NCBI GenBank assembly: GCA_025560025.1
Contig: CP048485.1
Location: 434,001-498,000 of the forward strand
DNA: 64,000 nucleotides
Source of the DNA: Agrobacterium tumefaciens
GTDB lineage: Bacteria > Pseudomonadota > Alphaproteobacteria > Rhizobiales > Rhizobiaceae
Direction of reading: 5' to 3'
The first letter of the stretch is position 1; every line of letters starts with the position of its first letter. The notes beneath the pieces were generated by a model. It was not told the origin of the DNA. It saw nothing but the letters and a program-made list of their open reading frames with translations, and did not search any database. Below are positions 46,347-54,439 of the stretch, one piece after another. The position numbers and the translations under genes are program-made.

Positions 46347-46868
46347 GGCGTGTCTCTTTTTTATGCAAGAAAGCGAGAATGATGCACGTTTTACACGCAT
46401 TCTCGAAGGAAGTGACGCAGAATACGCCGATTTCCTCAGCAATTAAGGGATGAGCTTGCGTATTTGTTACGCTACCGATGCATTATTCTCTTAAATTGGG
46501 GGAAAGCGGAAAAATATTCCGATCATCGTCGCCTTTGACGTCGGAGGCCTGGTGCCTATGGTTCGGCGGTGTCGTGCGTCATGGTCCGTCACCCCAACCT
46601 GATCAGCGGTCCAGCGCGATCAGGTCCTTGATCGCAAAGCTTCACTCCTCACGGCGCAGGCGCGCCGTGGTTGGATGCCGGATCATCCTCGGGCTTGTTC
46701 CGGGGACCGGCATGACGGATGGGTTTGCATGCTTTAGCGCAGGGATCGCCTCCTCCTTTGTTTTCCTCGCCGCAAATCCGGTCTATGACATCATATGCAG
46801 GTGATTCCCTTGCCAGATTTCGGGTGCAGCGTTTTTACGCCAATGCGATCTTACGGATATCCGCTTCC
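46347..46868. other. Gene-free stretch upstream of the symporter and DUF1499 genes
   Basis: This 522-bp divergent interval must hold both promoters. It contains a modular palindromic repeat at 46580-46718. I see no other RNA or protein gene in it. Confidence 0.5.
46580..46718. repeat. Modular palindromic repeat, GTCA-CCGG type (copy 2, mosaic)
   Basis: Same plan as 14302-14415: CGCGATCAGGTCCTTGATCG and CACGGCGCAGGCGCGCCGTG inner hairpins between inverted arms. The right arm carries an inserted stretch (GATCATCCTCGGGCTTGTTC) that belongs to the other repeat type, so this copy is a mosaic of two repeat families. Confidence 0.7.
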
Positions 46869-47789
46869 ATGACTGTGCGTTTCGTCCGCCCTTTTTCAGT
46901 TGCAGCCTATCTTTCCCGCTATCTTGGTCTTGCGGCGCTTGTGCTTTTTCTCATCGCTGGCGGCATTCACCGTTTCGGGCCGTTGACGACGCCGGATCTT
47001 GTCGGGCTGCTTATGATCGCCGCTGGCATCGCGCTCGTGGCCGTGCTTCTGGCGCTGATCGGCCTTGAACGACTATGGACAAAAGGCGCGCGCGGTGGCC
47101 TTTCGGCGCTGGCGGCGCTGCTTCTCGCGGCCCCGCCGCTCGGCGTCGTCGGTTATGGCGCATTTCTTTACTGGCAGCAGCCGAAGATTTACGACATCTC
47201 CACCGATCTCTCCGATGTGCCGGAATGGTTGGTGACGCCCGCGGCCAATCAGCAATGGCTGATACGGCCCGCAACCATTGCCAGGCAAGACCGCGACGCG
47301 CAGGCCGAGGCCTATGCCAGCCTCGCCGGACGCCGTTATGAAGGTGCGATAGACCGCATCTATGCCGCCGCCAAAAAAATGGCGGCAGCCCAGAATATTC
47401 GTATCGCCCATACCAGGGGCGTTATCGGCGCGGTCGAAGCCCCTTCGGCCGGCGTTCCCGAACAGGACAAGACGCCGCCCGCCGAAGAAGGTCCGGTGGA
47501 GGATTTGCCATCCATCGTGCCGGTGCCCATGGCCCGCCCGGCAGAAGCGCCACAGCCCACCTTCTTTAATGGCAGCGGTGTGGTGCTGATGCAGGGCGAA
47601 ACCCGCACGCGTATCTGGGGCCTGCGTTTCGATATTCTCATCCGCCTCAAGGAAGAGGCGGAAACCACCATCGTCGACGTCCGCGTCGCCTCCCGCTATG
47701 GCCCGCATGATCTCGGAATGGGGGCTGCGATTGCCGAAGCCTATCTCGATGCTCTGGATGCGGAAATGCAGGGGTTGAACGACAATTGA
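46869..47789 (+). CDS. DUF1499 membrane protein
   Basis: ATG at 46869 gives 306 residues; an upstream ATG at 46785 is possible. Three transmembrane helices (about 18-36, 48-68 and 80-98) are followed by a DUF1499 domain: KIYDISTDLSDVPEW, RRYEGAIDRIYAAAKKMAA, then TRTRIWGLRFDILIRLKEEAETTIVDVRVASRYGPHDLG. A Pro-rich insert (about residues 190-225) separates the halves. The function of DUF1499 is unknown. Confidence 0.88.
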   Translation: MTVRFVRPFSVAAYLSRYLGLAALVLFLIAGGIHRFGPLTTPDLVGLLMIAAGIALVAVLLALIGLERLWTKGARGGLSALAALLLAAPPLGVVGYGAFLYWQQPKIYDISTDLSDVPEWLVTPAANQQWLIRPATIARQDRDAQAEAYASLAGRRYEGAIDRIYAAAKKMAAAQNIRIAHTRGVIGAVEAPSAGVPEQDKTPPAEEGPVEDLPSIVPVPMARPAEAPQPTFFNGSGVVLMQGETRTRIWGLRFDILIRLKEEAETTIVDVRVASRYGPHDLGMGAAIAEAYLDALDAEMQGLNDN

Positions 47790-47838
47790 TGTGTCGCTGA
47801 CGCTACGCTCTCGATGAGAAACGAGAGTGTGCCGCCTG

Positions 47839-47959
47839 TTTCTTCTGAGGGGGAGAAGGTGGCCCGAAGGGCCGGAGGAGGGGGCACCCTCTCCGAATTT
47901 CGGGAGCCTTGCCCCCTCATCCCGCTGCCGCGGACTTCTCCCCCTCGGGGAGAAGAAAC
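47839..47959. repeat. RIME-like palindromic intergenic repeat (copy 2)
   Basis: TTCTTCTGAGGGGGAGAAGG and its inverse CTTCTCCCCCTCGGGGAGAA flank GGTGGCCCGAAGGGCC, which folds on itself, and CCCCTCATCCCGCTGCCGCGG. It shares TTCTTCTC ends and the CCGCTGCCGCGGACTTCTCC block with 9761-9884, in the opposite orientation. Confidence 0.75.
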
Positions 47960-48046
47960 AAGTGGTATCCGCTCGATCCAATAAAGGAATAGAGTGAGAG
48001 GCGAGGTCACAACGCGCCCTGAAATGTCACGTGCCAGAAATATCCG

Positions 48047-48955
48047 CTATGCCGGGAAATATTCCCCCAGCAGCGATGGCGCACCATCCGTCCGCACCTC
48101 ACCCTTTTCGATCAGGTCTTCGATATGCGCCAGAACGGAAAGGGCCGCCGCCCCATGCAGGCGCTTGTCGGTGCTGGCATAGATGACCTTCACCATATCG
48201 GCGATCCGCCGGTCGCCATCTTTGATGCGCTTCAAAACCGCCTTTTCCCGCATGCGCCGATGGGCGCGCAAGCCCCGCATGAAGGCGGCGGGATCGGTGA
48301 CCGGGCCGCCATGGCCGGGCAGGAACAGCCGGTCGTCACGGGTGAGCAGCCGTTCCAGTGAGGCCATGTAATCGCTCATCGCCCCATCCGGCGGCGCGAC
48401 GATGGTGGTGGCCCAGGCCATCACATGATCGGCGGAAAAGACGACGCCGCTGCCATCAAGCGCGAAGGCGGCGTGGTTGGCGGTGTGTCCCGGCGTATGC
48501 AGCGCGGTAAGCTGCCAGCCGTCGCCTGAAAGGCTCTGCCCGTCGCCAAGCGCGATATCGGGCGCAAAAGCGGTATCGGAGCTTTCGGCAAAGGGATTGG
48601 TCTCCCCCACATGCAGTGGCCGGGCGGCCCGGTGCGGGCCTTCCGCCACCGTCAGCGCCCCGGTCGCCTCCTTCAGCCGCCGGGCAAGCGGCGAGTGATC
48701 GCGATGGGTGTGGCTGACGAAGATATGGGTGACCTCGCGGCCATCAAGCGCCGCCATCAGCGCCTGAAAATGCGCCTCATCCTCCGGGCCGGGATCGATG
48801 ACGGCGACGGAACGGTCACCGACAATATAGGAGTTGGTGCCATGGAAGGTGAAGGCGGAGGGATTGTTGACGGTGATGCGCTGAATGAGCGGGGCGACGG
48901 GAACCGCCTCGCCATAGGCCGGCTGGAAATCGAGATCGAATGCCGGGTCCGCCAT
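48047..48955 (-). CDS. Metallo-beta-lactamase-fold hydrolase (LACTB2-like)
   Basis: A 302-residue MBL-fold protein. The zinc motif HTHRDHS (HxHxDH), HTPGHTANH with the next histidine, Asp in VFSADHVMA and the final His in LFLPGHGGP make a full metal site. A C-terminal winged-helix-like part (residues 230-302, HRRMREKAVLKRI...VLAHIEDLIEKGEV) is typical of the LACTB2 group, which includes RNA-cleaving and thioesterase enzymes. The substrate is not known. Confidence 0.93.
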   Translation of the reverse strand: MADPAFDLDFQPAYGEAVPVAPLIQRITVNNPSAFTFHGTNSYIVGDRSVAVIDPGPEDEAHFQALMAALDGREVTHIFVSHTHRDHSPLARRLKEATGALTVAEGPHRAARPLHVGETNPFAESSDTAFAPDIALGDGQSLSGDGWQLTALHTPGHTANHAAFALDGSGVVFSADHVMAWATTIVAPPDGAMSDYMASLERLLTRDDRLFLPGHGGPVTDPAAFMRGLRAHRRMREKAVLKRIKDGDRRIADMVKVIYASTDKRLHGAAALSVLAHIEDLIEKGEVRTDGAPSLLGEYFPA

Positions 48956-49157
48956 CGAGACCTCCTGAAAAATGCCATGCCACCCAGAGCCACGGCCTCA
49001 GCCGCGCCATCGCCAAGCCCTAACATGCCATGTCAGGCACGGCATCCAAAAAGCTTGGATTTTGTGAAAAAATAAGTCGCCGGGTCATTGCCGGGCCGGG
49101 CAGGCTTTGCTAATCAGGCCCGGTTCAGGCAGCGGCGTTTCACCCTCGCTGCCCTGT

Positions 49158-49231
49158 TGGGGCGTCGCCAAGCGGTAAGGCACCGGTTTTTGGTACCGGC
49201 ATTCCCAGGTTCGAATCCTGGCGCCCCAGCC
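49158..49231 (+). tRNA. tRNA-Gln (anticodon TTG)
   Basis: The cloverleaf is complete: acceptor TGGGGCG/CGCCCCA, D arm with AAGCGGTAAG, anticodon stem CCGGT/ACCGG around loop TTTTGGT (anticodon TTG), a five-base variable loop and T arm CCAGG/CCTGG with TTCGAAT. G73 and an encoded CCA follow. Confidence 0.96.
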
Positions 49232-49244
49232 ATCTATTTCGAAG

Positions 49245-49556
49245 TCAGAACAACGCTCGCAGGTCGCGCCGACCATCGATCACGCGAACGATTTCCACGG
49301 AATATATTTCGCCGCCATCGGTATCCGGCACGGTTTCGTAGAGAATGATATAAGGTGCTTCGACGAGCATACGGGCGGACGGAAAAATTTCCGGGTGGCG
49401 CTCGCCGAGGCGAGGATGGTCGACCAAGCGCTCCGCTTTGGCGCGGAACCGAGCGAAATATCGCTCTGCGGCAAGAGGCTGTGATTTGCCAATATCGATG
49501 TAGATTTTCTTCACATCGCTGCGCGCGCGGGGCGTCCAGACAAGCTTAGTGGTCAC
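49245..49556 (-). CDS. ParE/RelE-family toxin
   Basis: A 103-residue toxin: MTTKLVWTPRARSDVKKIYIDIGKSQPLAAERYFARF, the ERLVDHPRLGERHPEI segment and the terminal strand EIYSVEIVRVIDGRRDLRALF match ParE, which blocks DNA gyrase. It is encoded 14 bp from the 3' end of tRNA-Gln on the opposite strand and overlaps the antitoxin gene by 11 bp. Start ATG 49556 lies inside the antitoxin's last codons, so translation is coupled. An RNA-cleaving RelE relative cannot be excluded. Confidence 0.93.
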   Translation of the reverse strand: MTTKLVWTPRARSDVKKIYIDIGKSQPLAAERYFARFRAKAERLVDHPRLGERHPEIFPSARMLVEAPYIILYETVPDTDGGEIYSVEIVRVIDGRRDLRALF

Positions 49557-49827
49557 GATTTTTCAACGAGGCCAGTTCTGCACGTGCTTCATTGAGCGCC
49601 TCGTCGAAATCCACCTCGGTTGAACCGCCACTGGCTTTGCCCTCAGCCCACAATGCACGCAGCTTGGCGATGTCGTCGCGTCGTTGAACCCATTTTGCCG
49701 ACCAGTCTCGCATCGCTTCGCGGATGACTTCGCTGCTGCTGGCATAAGCGCCGCTTTCCACAGCATCACGCAAGATTTCGGCGTGCTGGGGCGTCATCGA
49801 GACGCTGATCTTTTCAACGTTGGCCAT
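49546..49827 (-). CDS. ParD-family antitoxin
   Basis: ATG at 49827 gives 93 residues: a ribbon-helix-helix DNA-binding N terminus (MANVEKISVSMTPQHAEILRDAVESGAYASSSEVIREAMRDW) and a C-terminal toxin-binding tail with DEALNEARAELASLKNRDH. The ParD family also represses its own operon. GGAGAAATGAC lies before the ATG, and an inverted repeat ATTGGT/ACCAAT lies at 49845-49869. A longer frame to 49980 is not supported. Confidence 0.92.
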   Translation of the reverse strand: MANVEKISVSMTPQHAEILRDAVESGAYASSSEVIREAMRDWSAKWVQRRDDIAKLRALWAEGKASGGSTEVDFDEALNEARAELASLKNRDH

Positions 49828-49844
49828 GTCATTTCTCCGTGGAT

Positions 49845-49869
49845 ATTGGTAGGAATTATTACCACCAAT
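49845..49869. promoter_or_regulatory. Putative ParD operator
   Basis: ATTGGT (49845-49850) and ACCAAT (49864-49869) form perfect inverted arms around a partly symmetric AT-rich centre (GGAATTATTACC). It lies 18 bp before the antitoxin start, as expected for autoregulation. Confidence 0.55.
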
Positions 49870-49953
49870 TGGTTTTTGGCGCGAGATATTTTTCCGACGC
49901 CCTGGTGGCAATGCACCGGAGGATGCCGGTGCGGGTGGAGAAGTCACCTCCAA

Positions 49954-49987
49954 CAAAAAACGCCGCGCATCCAGAGACACGCGGCGT
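49954..49987 (-). terminator. Rho-independent terminator of mqo
   Basis: Read on the minus strand, CGCCGCG pairs with CGCGGCG around a loop of 12 bases and is followed by TTTTTTG (six A residues at 49955-49960 on the plus strand). It lies 25 bp beyond the mqo stop codon. Confidence 0.88.
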
Positions 49988-50011
49988 CCAATCCTAAATC
50001 GCAGCCAAGCC

Positions 50012-51745
50012 TTAAAGCGCGATATCCGGCACCTTCTTCACCGGCGCGCCCGCAGGCGTCGCACCGGCACCCTTCAGCGCCTCAAGGTCGATCTGCGGCG
50101 GGGTGGGCAGCTGCAGGTGTTCGGCGGTGTAGGCCCATTCCTGCTGCACCTTTTCCGGGTCGTCATTGAGCTTCGTACCGTAGCTCGGCACGATCTGGCG
50201 GATCTTGGCCTGCCATTCAGGCGTCGCCACCTTGTCCTTGAAGACCTTTTCCAGAACGCTGAGCATGATCGGCGCGGCCGTGGAGGCGCCCGGTGAAGCG
50301 CCGAGCAGGCCGGCGATGCTGCCGTCCTTGGCGGCGACGACTTCGGTGCCGAGCCGCAGAACGCCGCCCTTTTCGTCGTCGCGCTTGATGATCTGCACGC
50401 GCTGGCCGGCCTGCCACAGGCGCCATTCGCCCTGCTTGGCATTCGGGAAATATTCCTTCAGCGCGGCAAAACGGTCGTCATCCGACATCATCAGCTGGCC
50501 GGCAAGATATTCCACCAGCGGATATTCATCGATGCCCACCCGCACCATCGGCCAGGCATTGCTGGTCGTCACGGAGGAGACGAGATCGAAATAGGAGCCT
50601 TCCTTCAGGAACTTGGTGGAGAAGGTGGCGAAAGGTCCGAACAGGATGACACGCTTGCCGCCCAGCACGCGGGTATCGAGATGGGGAACCGACATGGGCG
50701 GCGAGCCGACCGAGGCCTTGCCATAGGCTTTGGCCAGATGCTGCATCGTCACATCGGGGTTCTCGTTGATGAGGAACGAGCCGCCCACCGGGAAGCCGGC
50801 ATAATCGTCGGCTTCCGGAATGCCGGACATCTGCAACAGATGCAGCGCGCCGCCGCCGGCGCCGATGAACACGAATTTCGCATCCACCACCTGCTCGGCA
50901 TCGGTCTTGGTGTTGGCATAGGTCACGCGCCAGCTGCCATCGGCATTGCGCTGGATGTCGGAAACCTCGCTATTGACCTGCAGGTCGAAATTCTGGTCGC
51001 CCTGCAGATGCGATACGAACTGCCGGGTGATTTCGCCGAATTCCATGTCGGTGCCGAGCGGCGACCATGTCGCGCCGATCTTCTGGGAAGGATCGCGGCC
51101 TTCCATCATCAGCGGCACCCACTTCTTGATCTGCTCGGGATCGGTGGAGAATTCCATGCCGGCGAAAAGCGGGCTGGCTTTGAGCGCCTGATAGCGCTTT
51201 TCCAGATAGGCGACGTTTTCATCACCCCAGACGAAGCTCATATGCGGCGTGTGGTTGATGAAGGAGCGCGGGTTCTTCAAAACGCCGTTACGCACCTGCC
51301 AGGCCCAGAACTGACGGGAAATCTGGAAGGATTCGTTGATGTTGACGGCCTGGCTGATCTTGATGTTGCCGTTGTCGTCTTCCGGCGTGTAGTTGAGTTC
51401 GGCAAGCGCCGAGTGGCCGGTGCCGGCATTGTTCCAGCCGTTCGAGCTTTCAAGCGCCACGCCATCCAGCCGCTCCAGCATCTGCATCGACCAGGTGGGT
51501 TCGAGTTCACGCAGCCACACACCGAGCGTCGCGCTCATGATGCCGCCGCCGATCAGAAGCACGTCGACCTTCTTGGCAGCCGTATTGGCGAGAAGCGGGG
51601 AAGAGGGCAGCGCCGCTGCGGCAATCCCGGCGAGCGCACCGCCCAGAACCTGTCGGCGGTTCATCGGAAGTGCGTGGGAAAGGGTGGTTTCCTGGGAAAG
51701 ATCAGTGAGCTGGGATTTGTCTTGATCGATGGGAGTCACGGCCAT
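50012..51745 (-). CDS. mqo: Malate:quinone oxidoreductase
   Basis: FAD-dependent, membrane-associated enzyme that oxidises malate to oxaloacetate and passes electrons to quinone. ATG at 51745 gives 577 residues. After a leader of about 55 residues comes the dinucleotide-binding fold [21 protein letters not shown], followed by [47 protein letters not shown] and [23 protein letters not shown]. The leader holds [20 protein letters not shown], which looks like a twin-arginine signal. Alternative in-frame starts exist, including that internal ATG. Confidence 0.95.
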   Translation of the reverse strand: MAVTPIDQDKSQLTDLSQETTLSHALPMNRRQVLGGALAGIAAAALPSSPLLANTAAKKVDVLLIGGGIMSATLGVWLRELEPTWSMQMLERLDGVALESSNGWNNAGTGHSALAELNYTPEDDNGNIKISQAVNINESFQISRQFWAWQVRNGVLKNPRSFINHTPHMSFVWGDENVAYLEKRYQALKASPLFAGMEFSTDPEQIKKWVPLMMEGRDPSQKIGATWSPLGTDMEFGEITRQFVSHLQGDQNFDLQVNSEVSDIQRNADGSWRVTYANTKTDAEQVVDAKFVFIGAGGGALHLLQMSGIPEADDYAGFPVGGSFLINENPDVTMQHLAKAYGKASVGSPPMSVPHLDTRVLGGKRVILFGPFATFSTKFLKEGSYFDLVSSVTTSNAWPMVRVGIDEYPLVEYLAGQLMMSDDDRFAALKEYFPNAKQGEWRLWQAGQRVQIIKRDDEKGGVLRLGTEVVAAKDGSIAGLLGASPGASTAAPIMLSVLEKVFKDKVATPEWQAKIRQIVPSYGTKLNDDPEKVQQEWAYTAEHLQLPTPPQIDLEALKGAGATPAGAPVKKVPDIAL

Positions 51746-52132
51746 ACCTGATTCTTGTTTTGTGTTAAAAACATTCCTCCCGAACGCCCCGTTATAGCAA
51801 AGCGCAGACCCGCACAACCCGGACTCATTCACTCCAGTTCAAGCGTTTTTGCAGGGGTTTTGCCGGGACATAAGGTCGCAACGGCGAATTTCACGGCTTT
51901 GCCGATCGTCATTTTTTAGGGTTGCGAAGATTAGGCGCGGCTTTCAAACGGTTGAAAAGGGTCTGCGCGCCGGATGTCGCGAAAAGCTGGGTTATCCACC
52001 CTTTGTCAGACGGCGGCGACCGAGCGGTGCCGCGATAGGCGAAAATTTTTTCAGAAAAATGACAATAGTCCCCAAAAAGTGAAAGGCCCGCCGGTTCGGG
52101 CGGGCCCTGTTTTTTGTCTTCGGGCTGAAAAC
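51746..52132. other. Gene-free stretch between mqo and the 52.1-kb lipoprotein gene
   Basis: Besides the terminator at 52085-52116, I see no gene. The sequence between about 51840 and 52080 is slightly AT-richer than its surroundings and carries no clear pairing or frame. Confidence 0.45.
52085..52116. terminator. Terminator hairpin, active in both directions
   Basis: GGCCCGCC (52085-52092) pairs with GGCGGGCC (52099-52106) around GGTTCG. On the plus strand CTGTTTTTTG follows. On the minus strand TTTCACTTTTT follows, which would end the lipoprotein gene 52133-52555. Confidence 0.8.
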
Positions 52133-52555
52133 TCAGTTTGCGGCGAGGAATTCCGCGCAGTAGCTCGGACCGTTGACGCCGGGACGGTCGGAGACCGTGC
52201 GCACGGAGGTGATCTTGTAGTCGCTGGAAACGACGAGCTGCACCGTGCAGGAGAGCGAGGCGGTGCGGGCAGGCGAGATCTGGCGACCCTTCTTGCCGTC
52301 CTTGCCCTCTTCGAACTTGGCCGGAATGGTGGCCTTCTTGTAGCCGCCGCGCCAATTATAGACGGTCGAGCTGCCTGTCTCCGTGTCGCTCAGCGGCGGG
52401 CCGAATTTTGCGAAGAAAATACCTGCCGACTGACCGACCCACCGCGTTTCCACGGGGCTCTTCTGGGTGAAGGAAGGGGTGGAGCCGCCCGTGGAAGTGG
52501 TGCAGGCCGAGAGCGCAATGGCAAACGCTGCAAGCGTTACGCTGGGAAATAGCAT
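52133..52555 (-). CDS. Putative lipoprotein, unknown function
   Basis: ATG at 52555 after AAAGGAC gives 140 residues with a lipoprotein signal (MLFPSVTLAAFAIALSAC). The mature part shows a small domain with W...G...AKFGPPLSDTETGSSTVYNWRGG and two cysteines (LSCTVQLVVSS, SYCAEFLAAN). Similar short lipoproteins are common in Rhizobiales. No function is known to me. Confidence 0.8.
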   Translation of the reverse strand: MLFPSVTLAAFAIALSACTTSTGGSTPSFTQKSPVETRWVGQSAGIFFAKFGPPLSDTETGSSTVYNWRGGYKKATIPAKFEEGKDGKKGRQISPARTASLSCTVQLVVSSDYKITSVRTVSDRPGVNGPSYCAEFLAAN

Positions 52556-52819
52556 GGTGAAATGTCCTTTGTGCCGTGTCCGGCTTCCCGCCGGTCATTC
52601 CGTTCCCCTAGCAGATTTGACGGCGACGGGCAGGGGAGCTGTGCCGCCTGACGAAAATTTCCTGCCACAATTGCTTTTTTGTAACGTTTTCCAGCATGCT
52701 GTCCCGCGCAACAGGCGCTTGGCCGCCGCCCTTCGCCGCACCGTGAAAACTTGTCATAAAAAATGCAAGATGCCGCTTGTCGAACGCCGGAGGCTGGTCT
52801 ATAGAAGCGCCGCTGGTCA

Positions 52820-52896
52820 CGGAGTGTAGCGCAGTCTGGTAGCGCACCACGTTCGGGACGTGGGGGTCGGAGGTTCGAATCCTCTCACTCCGACCA
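52820..52896 (+). tRNA. tRNA-Pro (anticodon CGG)
   Basis: Acceptor CGGAGTG/CACTCCG, D arm around AGTCTGGTAG, anticodon stem CCACG/CGTGG with loop TTCGGGA (anticodon CGG), a five-base variable loop, T arm GGAGG/CCTCT with TTCGAAT, A73 and encoded CCA. The 3' end is not repeated elsewhere in the window. Confidence 0.96.
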
Positions 52897-53260
52897 GCTT
52901 AAGCCCTGTCCCGACGGCTTCTTCTTCACAATCTCAGCAGTTCCCGGCTTCGGCAACAAAGAGCCGTTGCATTCTTCGCCATTCGCGGCGGCAAAACTGT
53001 CACCACATCTTCACAATTTCTGGTTTATCGACATCACGCGATGCTGACGCGACACGGCGCGGGGCCTGAGAGAATTTTTGCTATTCTCTTCTATTGAATA
53101 TTTCCAGATTCAGAATATAAATCGCAATTAATATTGTAAGGTTTGAGTATACATCTCCAACTTGAGGGAGAGTATCGGCTTTTTTGCCGTTTTTTTTTGA
53201 TTTTTAAGCCGTCGTTCTAATATGCATTATTTTTTATCATACTATTTTTGAGGATTAGAG
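52897..53260. other. AT-rich junction between tRNA-Pro and the holin-lysozyme gene
   Basis: GC content falls sharply from about 53060 (runs such as TATTGAATATTTCC and ATATAAATCGCAATTAATATTG) to the next gene, unlike the rest of the window. This suggests acquired DNA. A hairpin CGGC-TTTTTT-GCCG with nine T residues lies at 53176-53198. No frame in it looks coding, and no duplicate of the tRNA 3' end is seen. Confidence 0.65.
53176..53198 (+). terminator. Terminator-like hairpin in the AT-rich junction
   Basis: CGGC (53176-53179), six-base loop, GCCG (53186-53189), then nine T residues. What transcript it would end is not clear: read-through from tRNA-Pro or an unseen RNA. Confidence 0.6.
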
Positions 53261-54439
53261 ATGAATCCATTGGTTGCCATTGCCATTGCACTGGTCCCGG
53301 ACCTGGTTCGATTGATTGCGGGAGACAAGGCCGGAGCCTTTTCGGAGAAAGTAGCCGCTGTGGTTAAAGAGAAGACCGAGACCGATGACGGCGGGGCGGC
53401 ACAAGCCAGGGTTGACGCTGATCCGCAGGTGAGAGCGCAATTGCAGAAGGCGCTTGTGGACGCCGCCTTGAACGAGACAAAAGAGCAAAATCGCGCCGAG
53501 GAAGCAAAACGCGAAATCGAGTTTGAGGCGCTGAAAGAACAATTCGCTGAGGCGGGCCGCGAGCGCGAAGACGCGATGATACGGTTCCGCGAGGAATTGC
53601 AAAGCATCCAGAACGCCCGAAGCTTCTATGCCGATCTTGCAAAGTCCGGCAATCCGGCGGCCTGGATCAATCCCTTGCTGTCGGTCGTCATCACGCTTGG
53701 ATTTTTAGCGCTTGTCTATCTGCTGCTTTACGCTCCGGCGCAGGATGTCGAAAAGAATCAAGTCTTCAATATCGCTCTCGGTGCCCTGGCCACCGCTTTC
53801 GCGACCGTCATCGGGTTTCACTTCGGTTCTTCTTCGGGGTCGAAGCAGAAGGACAATGTCAATGCGGCGATAATGGCCGAACAGGTCGCGAAGCTGGAGG
53901 AACAGCAAGGCGGGCCTGTTTCAAGAGATAAAGCGCGCGCTGGCGAAATAGCCGATAGCCGTTCCGAAACCACCAAATCCACGGGGTCCGGCTCCGGTGA
54001 TCTTTTCAACCAGAAAGCCCCTGGAATCATGACGGATCTGATGAAGGATGTCGGCATCACCGATTTTCAGGCGGGCGGCATCCTGGGCAATATCGGGCAT
54101 GAATGTGCCGGCTTCAAGCATTTTCAGGAGATCGGTGTAAAGCCGCCAAAGGGCGGCTGGGGGTGGTGCCAGTGGACCGGCGTTCGCCGTACCGCCTTTA
54201 TGCAATGGATCGCGCAGCGGGGATACGCCCCCGAATCCGACGAGGCCAATTACGGTTTTCTTGTCTATGAATTGAATGGCAGCGAGCAAAGCGCTCTGGC
54301 GCATCTCAAAAAGACGGGCAGTCTGGAAGAGGCGACAAAAAGCTTCATGGAAAAGTTCGAACGGCCCGGCGCTCCCCACCTCAATAGCCGTCTTGCTTGG
54401 GCAAAACGCGCAATGAAAGCTTTCGGGGAGGGCGTATAG
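53261..54439 (+). CDS. Fusion of GTA-type 3TM holin and phage tail lysozyme
   Basis: A 392-residue protein with two phage-lysis parts in one chain. Residues 1-200 resemble the GTA_holin_3TM family: an N-terminal amphipathic/hydrophobic segment (PLVAIAIALVPDLVRLIAGDKA), a charged helix, two strong transmembrane helices (about 137-157 and 168-188) and the family-like end FGSSSGSKQKD. After a Ser/Gly linker, residues about 252-390 resemble phage tail lysozyme (Phage_lysozyme2): FQAGGILGNIGHECAGFKHFQEIG with the likely catalytic Glu281, and GGWGWCQWTGVRR. The next gene starts directly at its stop. Such fusions are rare; a role in lysis is inferred. Confidence 0.8.
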   Translation: MNPLVAIAIALVPDLVRLIAGDKAGAFSEKVAAVVKEKTETDDGGAAQARVDADPQVRAQLQKALVDAALNETKEQNRAEEAKREIEFEALKEQFAEAGREREDAMIRFREELQSIQNARSFYADLAKSGNPAAWINPLLSVVITLGFLALVYLLLYAPAQDVEKNQVFNIALGALATAFATVIGFHFGSSSGSKQKDNVNAAIMAEQVAKLEEQQGGPVSRDKARAGEIADSRSETTKSTGSGSGDLFNQKAPGIMTDLMKDVGITDFQAGGILGNIGHECAGFKHFQEIGVKPPKGGWGWCQWTGVRRTAFMQWIAQRGYAPESDEANYGFLVYELNGSEQSALAHLKKTGSLEEATKSFMEKFERPGAPHLNSRLAWAKRAMKAFGEGV

